Positions 41,901 through 54,109 of a stretch of DNA of 64,000 nt are shown here, piece after piece. Origin of the DNA: Epiperipatus broadwayi (Eukaryota > Onychophora > Udeonychophora > Euonychophora > Peripatidae); the NCBI GenBank assembly GCA_028023455.1, contig JAQFVV010000957.1, forward strand, positions 62,001 to 126,000, in the 5' to 3' direction. Numbering within the stretch: position 1 is the first letter of the stretch; every line of letters begins with the position of its first letter. The position numbers and the translations under genes are program-made. Under the pieces are notes generated by a model. The model saw only the letters and a list, made by a program, of their open reading frames with translations. It had not been told where the DNA came from and ran no database searches.

Positions 41901-43119
41901 ATTTCTAAAGTAACAGTATAAAATTAATGATAATTATTATAGCAAATAAAATATTTAATAGTATATTTGTGATTTAATAATCAACTGGTCAAGTGATCCA
42001 TTGATTCATTTAAAATGTAACTAAGCTAGTTATTCAAGCTTTGGGTTGTGAAATCAAATATTTTGCTATGAGATATGACATTTGGTGGTTTAATGAAATA
42101 CATAAATGGAAAATGAAGCTGAAAGATAGCACAAGCATACATGAGCATTTACAAATAATGTAGTACAGGTACTAAACTGATCTGACTGAAATGACAGTTT
42201 TTATGATGATGAGCCAAACATATTGCAACATATACACTATAGATTAAAATATTATAAGCAAATAAACCAGAAAATTTTCTAAACAAATATCAATACTGTT
42301 CTGCAGACAAATAAAATAAATTAGAATCAACTTAAACTAAACTGACAACTTTTGTGACAAGCCATCCCACTTTCTATTATTAATTACTCACTAAAGAAAA
42401 ATATTAAACATCTCAAAACCTTCAAATTATATCTATAAGTACTTTTAAACATAGTTTTAAGTCATTAAAAAAAATTTTAAATCTGAGGTTATTTTTTTTT
42501 TTTTAGTAATATGTTATAAGCTGTTACTGAAACAGGGCTACATAAATACAATTAATGTTTCTGGTGCCTATCCAGAAGGTTACAATATATATGTTTTAAC
42601 GTGATTACCTACCAACCTATATTCTTGGTTGTAACTATTTCCTGATGAGCATATTGCAGGTTGGAATCAAAGATTGGCAGTACCCAATGTTATCTTACCA
42701 CCTTACAACAATATTTTCTCTCATCAGAAGATGTAGCATTCAAAAAACTGGACAAATCTAGAAAATTTGTTTGTTTGTTTTTGCAAATGGCACCACTAGA
42801 ATTCCAGCTACCACTACCTTACTTACGTATTTAGATCTGGTTATGCCGAACATATCTCAGGAGATATGAGATTCTTGTGAACAAATGCAATATACGGTGA
42901 ATGATGTGAAATGAAACTGACTAGATAGATTAGTTTTAGATAACAAGGATTTATTTATTTGACAACAAAAGTTATTGACAGTTCATATTTGAATTGTTAG
43001 TTCATATATGTGCATAGGGTCCTAGGTCAGTTTGAATATACATTTAATCATTCTTTTCATAATCATCAATGATCGGTGCAATAAGTTCAACTATAAGTCC
43101 TGTACAAAATATCTGTCCT

Positions 43120-43700
43120 CAATTGTGATATCTGGATGTAAATCTTGGTCATTCATTTGGGATCCAGGTATGTGGATATAAATTCAAGTCATTCAACTTT
43201 GATACAGGTATATGGATATAAATTCAAGTCATTCATCCTTGATCCAGGTGTCTGGGTTTAAATTCATGTCATTTGCTTATATTAAAATATTAATTTTCTA
43301 GTTCAGATTTGTAGATTTAAATCATTTATTTACTTAATTCATGCTTAATCCAAGAGTATGGATGTAGGTTCAAGTCATTTATTTATTTTAAAAGATTAAT
43401 TCTCAAATTCATGTGTGTAGACTTGAGTTATTCATTTGTTTAACTCATCTTTAATACAGGTATCTAAGTTTAAATTGAAGTCATTCCTTATATTAAAATA
43501 TTAATTCCCTAATTCAGATTTGTAGATTTGAATCATTTATTTACTTAATTCATCTTTAATCCAAGCATATGGATATAGGTTCTTGTCATTCATTTTTATT
43601 AAAAGATTAATTCTCTAATTCAGATTTGTGGATTTGAGTTATTCATTTGTTTAATTCATCTTTGACACAGGTGTATATTTGAAGTAGAAACACATTCGTT
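43120..43700. repeat. Minisatellite in unit A (about 55- and 107-bp units)
   Basis: The words AATTCAAGTCATTCA and TTAATTCATCTTTAATCCAA recur. The longer period is about 107 bp, running from TTCATTTATATTAAAAG to GTTCAAGTCAT. Confidence 0.75.
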
Positions 43701-43826
43701 CAATTTAATTTTTACATAGAAACATTTTTAATCTGTGTATTATAAAGCCATATCTAATCTCTGTTTATATTTGAAGTAAAAACATATTCAATTTAATTTT
43801 TCTATCCAAGCATTATAAATACTGTA

Positions 43827-43933
<107 letters not shown>

Positions 43934-44216
43934 ATTCATTCTGCCTTATCAGGCACTGAGAAGAAAGACCATGGTGTTTCTTGATCCTAAACTCAGAGCC
44001 AATAAACTCACCACGCTGGCTAATGGGTGTTGGTGAGCAGCCAGCCCATCCATGTTCGTATACTATATGAATAATCACATAGTAATAACAGCCACAACGA
44101 CAAGAACGTATGGAATGGACATTAGGAATTTGCCCTGCTCGGTTCCTTTATGGCCTCCAAGAGGAATCAAAGGGTCTCCTTTCAGTTAATAGCAAACTCC
44201 TTTCTGCAGCCATTTG

Positions 44217-45422
44217 ATGACGACTTTTTATTTAGGTACTTACAACTGCAGATCACTTTCAAGTGAAGGAAGATTGCAAGAATTAGAAGAAGAACTGTCT
44301 TATATTAAATGGGACATTATTGGACTTTGTGAAGTTAGAAGAAAAGGAGAAGAAACAATTGATTTAAAAAGTGGACATATACTCTATTATAAAGGCACAC
44401 ATATTGGAAATACAAGTGGAGTAGGATTCATTATAAATAAAAAGTGGAAGAACAATATTGTGGAGATTGATGGTGTATCGGACAGAGTGGCAAGATTAGT
44501 TATGCAACTTAATAGCAGATACCAAATGCAGATAATTCAGGTTTATGCCCCAACAAGTTCTCATAGTGATGAAGTAGTAGAAGATTTTTATATGGATGTA
44601 CAAAAGGCTTTTGATCAGAGTAAACAACATTTTAAAATTGTTATGGGGGACTTTAATGCTAGAATTAGTAGACAAATGAAAGATGAAATTGCTATAGCTA
44701 ATTTTGGTTATGGTAATAGAAATGAGAGAGGACATAGACTAGTGGAGTTTGCTGAAAAAGAAAAACTTCATATTATGAATTCATTTTTTGAGAAAAATGT
44801 TAAAAGGAAATGGACATGGAAGCATCCAAATGAAGGTACAGCAGAATTGGATTATATTTTGACTAACAGAAAATACATATTTCAAGATTGTAATGTTCTT
44901 AATAAATTTAACACAGGAAGTGATCATCGATTAGTAAGGTGTAAGTTACGTGTTAATGTAAAACTAGAGAGACAAAAATTATTAAGAAAAACAATATTTA
45001 CAGTTGATATTCCTAATCTTCAGAAACATTTCGATGAATTTAAATTAGAACTTACAAAGAGGTTTCAAGTGTTAGGAGATTTTGAACATGATTCAGATTT
45101 GAATGAAATTAATATGAAAATAACTGATACACTTTTAAAAACTGCAACAAACATAGCTGGTAGAAAAAAGCAGCAATTGGCTAATAAAATTTCCACTGAG
45201 ACTAGAGAATTTATGAAGAAAAGAAGAAATATGAAGATATACAAAAATGATGTATTAAAAAGAATTGAATATCTCGAATTTTGTAAAATGGTACGGAAAA
45301 GAGTTGAAAATGATGTAAGAAAGTATAACTGTGAAATAGCAAGGAAAGGTGTAAAAGAAATAAAAGTCTCAAAAATGTTAAACAACATTTTGGTATTGGT
45401 AGGAAATTTATATCTGCAATAA
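44217..45422 (+). CDS. RTE-1 endonuclease domain and linker
   Basis: About 401 codons from ATG at 44217. The exonuclease-endonuclease-phosphatase fold motifs appear in order: LGTYNCRSL near the N-terminus, GLCEVRRKG (catalytic glutamate), GVGFIINKKW, QVYAPTSSHSDE, VMGDFNARI (Asp/Asn), ELDYILTN and GSDHRLVRCK (Ser-Asp-His). This enzyme nicks target DNA to prime reverse transcription. It is the protein often mis-annotated as 'craniofacial development protein 2-like' in animal genomes. A lysine-rich linker follows residue 250. The frame ends at 45422 in a frameshift, after which the RT continues in other phases. Translation from this copy would give nuclease plus linker only. Confidence 0.9.
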   Translation: MTTFYLGTYNCRSLSSEGRLQELEEELSYIKWDIIGLCEVRRKGEETIDLKSGHILYYKGTHIGNTSGVGFIINKKWKNNIVEIDGVSDRVARLVMQLNSRYQMQIIQVYAPTSSHSDEVVEDFYMDVQKAFDQSKQHFKIVMGDFNARISRQMKDEIAIANFGYGNRNERGHRLVEFAEKEKLHIMNSFFEKNVKRKWTWKHPNEGTAELDYILTNRKYIFQDCNVLNKFNTGSDHRLVRCKLRVNVKLERQKLLRKTIFTVDIPNLQKHFDEFKLELTKRFQVLGDFEHDSDLNEINMKITDTLLKTATNIAGRKKQQLANKISTETREFMKKRRNMKIYKNDVLKRIEYLEFCKMVRKRVENDVRKYNCEIARKGVKEIKVSKMLNNILVLVGNLYLQ

Positions 45423-45429
45423 GAAAAAA

Positions 45430-47196
45430 AAGATGGAATTATTACTAAAAAGAGAGATGACATCATGAAATTGGTAGAATATTTTTATCAAGAATTATAT
45501 AGTAATAAAGAACAAGTACCTCCTATATCTATTACATCTTCCGAAGTGCCCAGAATTTTAAATGAAGAAGTGAGACATGCAATTAAGTGTATGAAGAAAG
45601 GAAAGGCTCCAGGAAATGATGGAATTATAATTGATATATTAAAAGAAGCAGGTGAAGAAATAGAAACAATTTTAGCAAAGTTATATACCAAATGTCTAAA
45701 TGATAAAGATGTACCGGAAGATTGGAAGAATGCAGTAATAATATTAATATTTAAAAAAGGTGATAAAGAAGATATTAGAAATTACAGACCTATCAGCCTT
45801 TTATCAGTTTTATATAAAAATTTTACCAAGATAATTACAACTCGTCTACAGAGAACTTTGGGTTTCCACCAACCAAGAGAACAAGCTGGATTTAAAAGTG
45901 GTTTTAGTCATCATCATCATCAACCATTATCAATCCACTGCAGGATGAAGGTCGCTCCAAGTTTAATCCATCTTCTCCGATCTTTAGCTTCTCTTCTCCA
46001 CAACACCCCTGCACCTTTTCTTATTTCATCCATCCATCTCACATGCGGTCTCTTTCTGGGTCTTTTATAATCTCTTGGTTTTAGTACAATAGATCATATC
46101 CAGGTATTGAGAGAAGTCATAGAAACAAACGAATATGAGTTGTCATTATGTTTTGGATTTGTAGATTATAAAAAGGCATTCGATTCTATACACATTTCTT
46201 CAGTGATTAAAGCATTGGATCATCAAGGTATAGATCCAGGATATTGTAATATTTTAAAGAATATTTATAAAAATGCAACAGCAACAATTAGATTACATAA
46301 TGATACTGGAAAAATCAACATTGAGAAAGGTGTAAGACAAGGTGACTCCATATCTCCAAAACTCTTTACAGCAGTGCTGCAAGACGTATTTTGTGGATTA
46401 AAATTCATGAGAGTATTTAAGTCATTTAGATTTCGCAGATGATGCAGTTGTTTTTGCAAATAATGCTTCAGAGCTGCAGGAAATTTTGCAGGAGTTAGCA
46501 GATGGAAGTAGAAAAGTAGGACTAAAGATAAATGTTAAAAAGACTAAAGTAATGTTTAATCGATTTGCTCAAAATATGAAAATAAAGATTGATTATGAAG
46601 AATTAGAAGAAGTTAACAGTTACAAATACCTTGGTCAGATTATTAATACAGATGGAAACATAATGGAGGAAATTAATCATAGAATTAAACTTGGTTGGAG
46701 TGCTTTTGGTAGAAATAACTTGATACTAAAAGGAAATATGCCTATGTGTTTGAAAAGGATGGTTTTTAACAAATGTGTTTTACCAGTTCTTACTTATGGA
46801 TCTGAGACTTGGACACTTAATAGAAGAGCAATACAGAGACTTTAGACCACTCATAGGAGTATGGAGAGATGTATGTTGGGAGTAACAAGAAGAGATCGAA
46901 AACGCAATGTATGGGTAAGACAACAAACAGGTGTTACTGACCTTATTTAAAAAATTAAAAGATTGAAATGGAGTTGAGCTGGACATATTGCTAGAAGAGA
47001 TGATAATAGATGGACAATTGAAATTTTAAACTGGATTCCAAGAGATTGTAAAAGACCCAGAAAGAGACCACATGTGAGATGGATGGATGAAATAAGAAAA
47101 TGTGCAGGGGTGTTGTGGAGAAAAGAAGCTAAAGATCGGAGAAGATGGATTAAGCTTGGAGAGACCTTCATCCTGCAGTGGATTGATAATGGTTGA
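45430..47196 (+). pseudogene. RTE-1 reverse transcriptase and C-terminal region, disrupted
   Basis: Frames carry KCMKKGKAPGNDGI, FKKGDKEDIRNYRPISLLS (fingers) and REQAGFKSGFS (45465-45908). After the nested insertion come FVDYKKAFDSI (motif A) and GVRQGDSISPKLF (motif B, 46107-46442). LDFADDAVVF (motif C) follows in another phase at 46425-46455, then VNSYKYLGQIINTDGN and LTYGSETWTLNRRAIQ (thumb). The C-terminus VRWMDEIRKCAG...DRRRWIKLGE is the conserved RTE tail. Compared with the RTE-3 fragment, about 20 nt between motifs B and C are lost, which explains the phase change. It cannot be active. Confidence 0.9.
45909..46078 (-). mobile_element. Nested 170-bp 3' fragment of the same RTE family, antisense
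   Basis: This block is the reverse complement of the last 170 bp of RTE-1 (about 47036-47209), with the (GAT)n tail at its left edge. TGGTTTTAGT stands on both sides (45899-45908 and 46076-46085), a target duplication of 7-10 bp depending on how the shared TGG is assigned. Removing the block restores the phase across GFKSGFS and TIDHIQV, the reading seen in the RTE-3 fragment. Confidence 0.95.
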
Positions 47197-47205
47197 TGAT
47201 GATGA

Positions 47206-47207
<2 letters not shown>

Positions 47208-47274
<67 letters not shown>
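47208..47274. repeat. (TA)n at the 3' edge of RTE-1
   Basis: Runs directly on from the GATGATGATGA tail. Confidence 0.95.
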
Positions 47275-47277
<3 letters not shown>

Positions 47278-48265
47278 ACATATTTGATTTAACTCACATA
47301 TTATTATATTTTTCATTTATTTTTAAATCAATATTCTTAAGTTTTTAAAATCAGTATAATTCTTATTTTTTTAAAACATTATTTTCGTAGGTTTTATTTG
47401 ATAAATCAATCATTTAAATAATTGTATTTTACTTTATATGTTAATTATTTCAACAAATACGTTTTCAAAATATATGTAAATATTATAAATGTATCAAAAT
47501 TTTCCTTACCTTGATATTTAAATCTTCACCTCAACAAGGGGTTAACTTGGGACAAATGGCACACTGAATTACTGCTGCTGTTATTGGTCATGTTTTTTTT
47601 GTTTTCCCTGGGCTTTTTACATGTTTGGAGAAAGAATGAATTGATTTTTATCCAGTCATACTGGAGTTTTCCAAATTAATAATGCGCTTTCGCATTATTC
47701 AGTTATTCAGTAACTAAAAAATTGCTATTTTTGATCATAACTATGGTTTTTAACTTGGTCATTTCAGAATTCCAAAAAGTACCAATTTTGCATAGCGACG
47801 TCTACAATTTTCAACAGGTCTCCATCTTAATAACTGATTGTACTGTAACTTATCTAAATGTAACTGTCACTGTAACTGTCACTGTCCAATTAAGCTGCTC
47901 TTTTTACATCTTCTGCATCCCATGTTTTTTTCATTCTACCAACATGTCTTTTATAAACAATTGATTGAAATCCCCAGGCAAAAAGGTGACACTATCTTTA
48001 AGTGTTTTACAATTAAATCTGAAAACATGTAGCTCTAAAATAAATCCTATCTGCCATATTTTAAATTGAAGATTTATTAATTAATGATAAAGATATATTA
48101 ATTAAATGCTTCTTTTATATTTTCTTTATTTTATCCTTTTTTTATTATTTGTTTTTATAACGCAGTTGGAAAAATGGCTTTAATTCACTGTCACTTGCTT
48201 CTTTATTTAAATTTTTATTTATTGAATCACATCAGTTTTATTTTTTATTTAAACTGCTTTAGCGG

Positions 48266-48789
48266 GGAAGGAAAAAAATCTTGAAAATATATATGTGTAA
48301 AACAATGTATCTGTTTCATTAGCCCCCCACTAAATTTTGGGATCAAATTGCTTGGAAATACAATTTCATTCCACACAGTATAAATTCCATTATTTATTAT
48401 CGTGTCTCTACTGGAGTTAGATAGGCTGGTGAAATAGGTAAGGTGAGACAGAAAAGGTGAATAAGTGAAATGTAGCCTCCAATGTCAGGATAAGCAGATC
48501 GCTAAGCAGAGACTACCAGTAAACAATGTGCCATGAGATCATGAGAAAATACCTCATTTTAAAGCACTACCTCTTCTGGTGCCTAGAGAGTGATCCAAAT
48601 AAGAGTAGGATCCAGAAAACATATTTGACACTGAGCCAGCCCTGCTCATCTCTTGCAAGTCATAGGGGCTTATCCTTGTGGTCTATTCACAAGACCTTGG
48701 CCTATTTATAAAGCCAATAGACACTGCTGGACTATTTTAGTAACTCAACATCTAGGTCTGGATAGTGCCAAGCATATACTTTGGAGCCA
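48266..48789. other. Spacer between duplicated units, unidentified
   Basis: Slightly richer in G and C than its surroundings. The frame 48526-48711 has no family resemblance. The sequence is not shared with either unit. Confidence 0.4.
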
Positions 48790-51340
48790 AATGTGACTGG
48801 ATCACCTACTGACCTATATAATCTGTTGTAACTATTTCCTGATGAGCATATTGCAGGATGAAACAAAGATTGGCATTACTCAATGTTTATCTTACCTCCC
48901 TACAACAATAGTTCCTGCTCATCAGAGGACATAGTATTCAAGAGACTGGAAACATCTAGAAAATTTGTTTGTTTGGATTCTCAAATAGTGCCACTAGAGT
49001 TCCAGCTTACCAGTATCTGACTTACCTATTCAGATCTGGTTATGCCAAACATAGCTCAGGAGACATGAGATTCTTATAAACAAATGACATAAATGATGTG
49101 AAATGAAACTGACTAGATAGATTAGTTTTAGATAACAATGATTTATTTATTTGACAACAAAAGTTATTGACAGTTCATCTTTGGATTGTCACTTTATATA
49201 TGGGCATATGGCCTGAGGTCAGTTTGATTTACATTTAATCATTCTTTTCATAATCATTGATGATTGGTGCAATAAGTCCAACTATAAGTTCTGTACAAAT
49301 TTTTTGTCCTCGATTGTGGTATCTGGATGTAAATCTCGGTCATTCATCTGGTATCCAGTTATGTGGTTATAAATTCAAGTCATTCCTCTGATATCCAGGT
49401 ATGTGGATATAAATTCATGTCATTCATCTTTCATTCAGATACATGGATATAAATTCAAGTCATTCATCTTTGATTCAGGTGTCTGGGTTTAAATTCAAGT
49501 CATTCACTTATATTAAATTAATTAATTCTATAATTCAGATTTGTATATTTAAATCATTTATTTACTTAATTCATTTTTAATCCAAGTGTATGGAGATAGT
49601 GTCATGTCATTCATTTATATCAACAGATTAATTCTCTAATTCAGGTTTGTAGATTTAAATAATTTATTTACTTAATTCATCTTTAATCCAAGTGTATGGA
49701 TGTAGGTTCATGTTATTCATTTTTATTAACAGATTAATTCTCTAATTCAGATTTGTATATTTAAATCATTCATTTACTTAATTCTTCTTTAATCCAGGCA
49801 TATGGATGTAGGTTCAAGTCATTCATTTATATTAAAAGATTAATTATCGAATTTATGTGTGTAGATTTGAGTTATTCATTTGTTTAACTCATCTTCAATA
49901 CAGGTGTCTGGGTTTAAATTCAAGTCATTCCTTATATAAAAATATTAATTTTCTAATTTAGATTTGTAGATTTAAATCATTTATTTATTTAATTCATCTT
50001 TAATCCAAGGATATGGCTGTAGGTTCAAACCATTCATTTATATTAAAAGACTAATTGTATAATTCAGATTTGTAGATTTAAGTTATTCATTTGTTTAATT
50101 CTTCTTTGATATAGGTGTATATTTGACATAGAATTACATTCATTCAATTTAATTTTTACATAAAAGCATTTTTAATCTGTGTATTATAAAGACATATCTA
50201 ATCCCTGTTCCTATTTGAAAGAGAAACATATTCAATTTAATTTTTCTATCCAAGCATTACAAATTTTGTATTCACGTATATATAAATACATCTTTGATTT
50301 AACGCACATATTATTATATTTTTCATTTATTTTTAAATCAATATTCTTAAGTTCTTAAATCAGTATAATTAATATTTTTTGAAAAACATTATTCTTTAAA
50401 AACATTATTTTTTTAGGTTTTATTTGATAAATCAATCACTAGAAAAATTGTATTTTATTTTATACGTTAATTATTTCAACAAATACGTTTTCAAAATATA
50501 TTTAAATATTATAAATGTATCTAAATTTTCCTTATCTTGATATTTAAATCTTCACATCAAGAAGGAGTTGACTTGGGACAAATGGTACACTGCATTATTG
50601 CTGCTGTTAATTGGGCATGGTTTCTGATTTTTCTGGGCTTTTCACATGTTTGAAGAAAGAAAGAAGAGCTGATTTCTACCCACTCATACTGGAGTTTTTC
50701 AAATTAATAATGTGCTTTTCCATTATTCAGTTATCCAGTAAGTAAAAAAAAAATTTCTTCTGTTGATGATAACTGCGGTTTCCAACTTGGGTATTTTAGA
50801 ATTCTAAAAAGTGATAAATTGCATGGCAATGACTACAATTTTCAACAGGTCTCACTCTTGACCATCCTAATAACTGACAGTGTTATAACTGTAACTTAAC
50901 TTATCCAACTGTAACCATCACTGTAAATGTAATTATCCCTTATCTAATTAAGCTGCTCCTTTTATTTCTTCTGCTTCCCGCATTTTTTTTTCATCTACCA
51001 ACATGTTTTTTTTTTTTTTTAAAAAATAACTGATTAAAAGTTTCAGGCAAAAAGGTGACCCTATCTTTAAGTGTTTTTACATTTAAATCTGAAAACATGT
51101 AGCTCTAAAATAAATCATATCTGCTATATTTTAAATTGAAGATTTATCAATTAATAATAAAGGTTTATTAATTAAATGCTTCTTTTATATTTTCTTTATT
51201 TTACTTTTTTATTTATTTGTTTTTATAACGCAGTTGGAAAAATGGCTTTAATTCACTGTCACTTGCTTCTTTATTTAAATTTTTATTTAATGAACCACGT
51301 CAGTTTTATTTTTAATTTAAACTGCTTTAGCTGGGGAGAG
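48790..51340. repeat. Duplicated segment, unit B (uninterrupted)
   Basis: Same landmarks as unit A, without RTE-1. At about 50262-50300 the sequence AAGCATTACAAATTTTGTAT, a few TA steps, then ATCTTTGATTTAACGCACAT marks the position where unit A carries the retrotransposon. Confidence 0.85.
49320..50130. repeat. Minisatellite in unit B, longer array than unit A
   Basis: Five to six units of about 107 bp, after several shorter units built on ATTCAAGTCATTCATC. Confidence 0.75.
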
Positions 51341-51890
51341 AATTTACAGATTCATTAACATTTGACGGATGCTCAAGTTTGTGGGCTTCCTTATTAAATA
51401 CAACTATCTACAAGCCACTTCCTGGTTACGTGGAAAGGATTCCACCAAATCAACTCAGTGTACTGTCTATGCAACGTATATGAAGAAAACTTGACTCATG
51501 TCTAATTTGTCTGTCCCCATTTAAAGGACCTCAGAGCCAAGTATGTATTTTGTGTGTGCCCAGAATGCAGAGATGAGCTTGCACTAGGCAATGTGATAAA
51601 AAGTGGAAAATTTGCTTCAATTAGAATGGCCACCTTTGTTCTATTCGCCCTGTGGATCACTAAATGCCATTTGATATTCAAAAAGAACACCATGAACCCT
51701 TGGGAAATATACAGGGGAAATTTGTGCAAACTAAAAAATAGGGATAATCTCCTTGCCCCAGAGTGGCTATAAGCAGAAAAGTGGGACCAGATACTCCTGA
51801 ATGACAATGGGGCTACTTCCTGGCAACTACTGTCTAGGCTGTAATCTAACATAGATAGAGACTTACTGTGAGAAACACTGAAGTAAACCT
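51341..51890 (+). pseudogene. LINE C-terminal fragment, second LINE family
   Basis: The reading CLCNVYEENLTHV followed by a stop and FVCPHLKDLRAKY, then FASIRMATFVLFALWITKC, MNPWEIYRGNLCKLKN and LLAPEWL. A Cys/His cluster before a W-rich tail is typical of the end of LINE polyproteins. The minus-strand block at 55260-55700 has the same order (CQMCGRED..SIDHIFIRC, then EIRLTIFMYFMLW), so both are remnants of one family. No reverse transcriptase part is attached here. Confidence 0.5.
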
Positions 51891-52329
51891 CAGTAAGGCT
51901 CTTTCTGTCACCCAAAGTTCATGATTCTTAATGCACAATGAGCATCCACCTCAGAAACTCCCTTCCAAGTTGATAATTTGTAATATCAACTCAGATTCCT
52001 TGAATGACAACAAGGTTTACACCTCACAGACTTCTGTTTAAGTCATCAATTGGAAATTAAAAGTAATTCAAAATCAATACAAAATAGATTATAAGAGAAA
52101 TCTATGCAAACTGAAAGAAAGCCTAATGAAAACAAATGGATACAGAAAACCATACAAAGTGAAGATTAAGACAACCTCTCTGCCCATGAGTGGTCTTATA
52201 ACCTCACCCACATCAATATATGACAAGGATTCATCACAAAGTCCATATTTCAAGTTATCCTTTTGCAATAAAGAATTTATTTATCTAACTGGAAAACTAA
52301 TGTATCTAATTTGAGTCCTTTGATTTTCC
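51891..52329. other. No recognisable feature
   Basis: The frame 52126-52314 (62 codons) matches nothing known to me. This is the spacer between the LINE remnant and PLE-4. Confidence 0.35.
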
Positions 52330-53990
52330 TTAATAAAAAAAAAACATAGCCTCTTTTATTTTACGTTTATTGTGGGAATGTTCAATTTGCATAATTTTTA
52401 TATTTTTTATAATCAAATTTAAATCTATATTGACAAAATTTATTATGATCACATATAACAAATAATGAAGGTTTATGTTAATCTTTTCCTGACTATTTCT
52501 CTTTTTGAATTATATTATATAAAAGCATATGCTCTTTTATTCTCTTCTCCAATGTACATTTAGATTCACTGATATATTGTGAGTCTCATTTACATATCAA
52601 TTTATATATAATACAAATTTGATTGAAATTGATTTTTAGAGTTATTATGTAATCTATTTGTGTTATTTATTGAGAAAAAAGCAACATGGCATAAACCATT
52701 ATAAATTCTCCTAATAAACTTGCCCTGCTCATTTGATATAAATGCTATTGGAATCCGTTTCATTTTGATATTATTTTTATTACATTGTTGATTCCTTTTA
52801 AACTTTTTAATAATATTAGCAATATCATTTTTATTATAACCAATTTTCAAAAAATCATTAACAAATAAATTTACATTTTTTATTTTATCACTAGAATATT
52901 TGCATAATTTTTCATTTTGAAATAAGCATAACTTTAACCCTGACAACTTATGATTTATAGGTACATGTGATTCATAGGGAATAAGATCTCTAGTTTCAAT
53001 TGGTTTAATTGATATAAAATAATCCAAATTGTATTCATTATGTATAACTCGAATATCTAAGAATTTTATGGAATTATATTTTTCTTGAGTTATAACCCAC
53101 TTTATATCTTTAATCTGATTTTTTCATTAAATAAATTGATTATTATATCATGTTTTCCACAAATAAAAACATCATCTACATATCTATGATATATTTTAAT
53201 TTCTTGATATTTCAATTGCTTTAAGATTTTACTCTTGTAAGTTGGTATAACAAAATTACAAATTTGAGTCATAGCAGAAAGACCAATTGGCCAATCATAA
53301 CTCATTTTATAATATTCATTATTAAAATTAACATAAATATTTTTATCAATAAATTGCAATACTTTTATAATAAAAATTATAATATCAGACTTTATATGTT
53401 TTGAAACAAGAGTATTGATCTATTGATCGATACATTTTGTTTATATCAAAATTACAAATTGTGACATGTAATCTTATATTTATATTCCTAATTTAATTCA
53501 CGAAATCAAACGATGATGAAACAGTATATTTTCCAAAACCTAAAATATCTTGAAGTAATGATCCAATATAGCTACATGTTTGATAATAATATGCATCACA
53601 AAAATCAACCAATCAATCTTAATGGATAATTTTCTATATGTAGCTTTATATTCGAAAATATACTTGGACAAATAGCCAAAGATGGATATACATTATAATA
53701 TGTATAGCTATCAATAGCTTTATTCTTAGCTTTTATTAAAAAATTTTTTTATAAATTTCATGCGAGATGTATCTATATTAGATATATTTTGAAAATAATA
53801 CAAATATCAAACTTAATTTATTACATATATAATGGATTTAAACAAATTAAATAAAATGTGGATTTTAAAAGAATGGCATAAGGTAATGTTGAAGATTTTA
53901 CATTAAAATGTATATTTAAATTTTTAAATACCTGTCATGATTTAGGGGTTTTCCTGAATTGATCTTTATTAAAAATAAATAGATCTTGCA
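52330..53990 (-). pseudogene. Penelope-like element fragment 4, the most complete
   Basis: On the minus strand, from 53990 down: a degraded finger region with CP.IFSNIKLH-type residues (about 53650); MSYDWPIGLSAMTQICNF and the catalytic block YHRYVDDVFICGK (53102-53359); SIKPIETRDLIPYESHVP, then NHKLSGLKLCLFQNEKLCKY and GKFIRRIYNGLCHVAF (52602-53027). Then come remnants of GIY-YIG (IYKLICKCDSQYI.ES, and KCTLEKRIKEHMLLY near 52540), and finally IMQIEHSHNKRKIKEAM near 52380. RT followed by GIY-YIG defines Penelope-like elements. At least three frame breaks and several stops are present. PLE fragment 5 lies head to head with it. Confidence 0.8.
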
Positions 53991-54062
53991 AACTGTCAGA
54001 TAAAATTACTAAGCATATATATATATATATATATATATGCTTAGTAATTTTATCTGACAGTT

Positions 54063-54066
<4 letters not shown>
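53987..54066. repeat. Perfect 28-bp-arm palindrome around (TA)n, between two inverted PLEs
   Basis: AACTGTCAGATAAAATTACT and flanking bases (53987-54014) are exactly inverted at 54039-54066 around a (TA)n core. A second (TA)n follows to 54105. Confidence 0.95.

Positions 54067-54109
<43 letters not shown>

Larger units (their letters stand above)
36084..42584 (-). repeat. Third LTR-type copy, diverged, interrupted by hAT
   Basis: The left edge TGTAACCCCC...CCCAGGGGTGCCAACTCTATTGAT.. and the right edge TTCTGGTGCCTATCCAGAAGGTTACA match, with divergence, the two ends of the 2.56-kb LTR in the same orientation. The internal landmark GTGTGGAAATCTGAAATACGAATG (near 38470; core GTGTGGAAATC) matches the GTGGAAATGAAGAATCGAACG landmark of that LTR. 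ATAT lies outside both edges. Without hAT it is about 5.0 kb, longer than the other LTRs. It may be a longer LTR variant, a solo LTR with further insertions, or a small element. I found no second internal LTR boundary. Confidence 0.6.
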
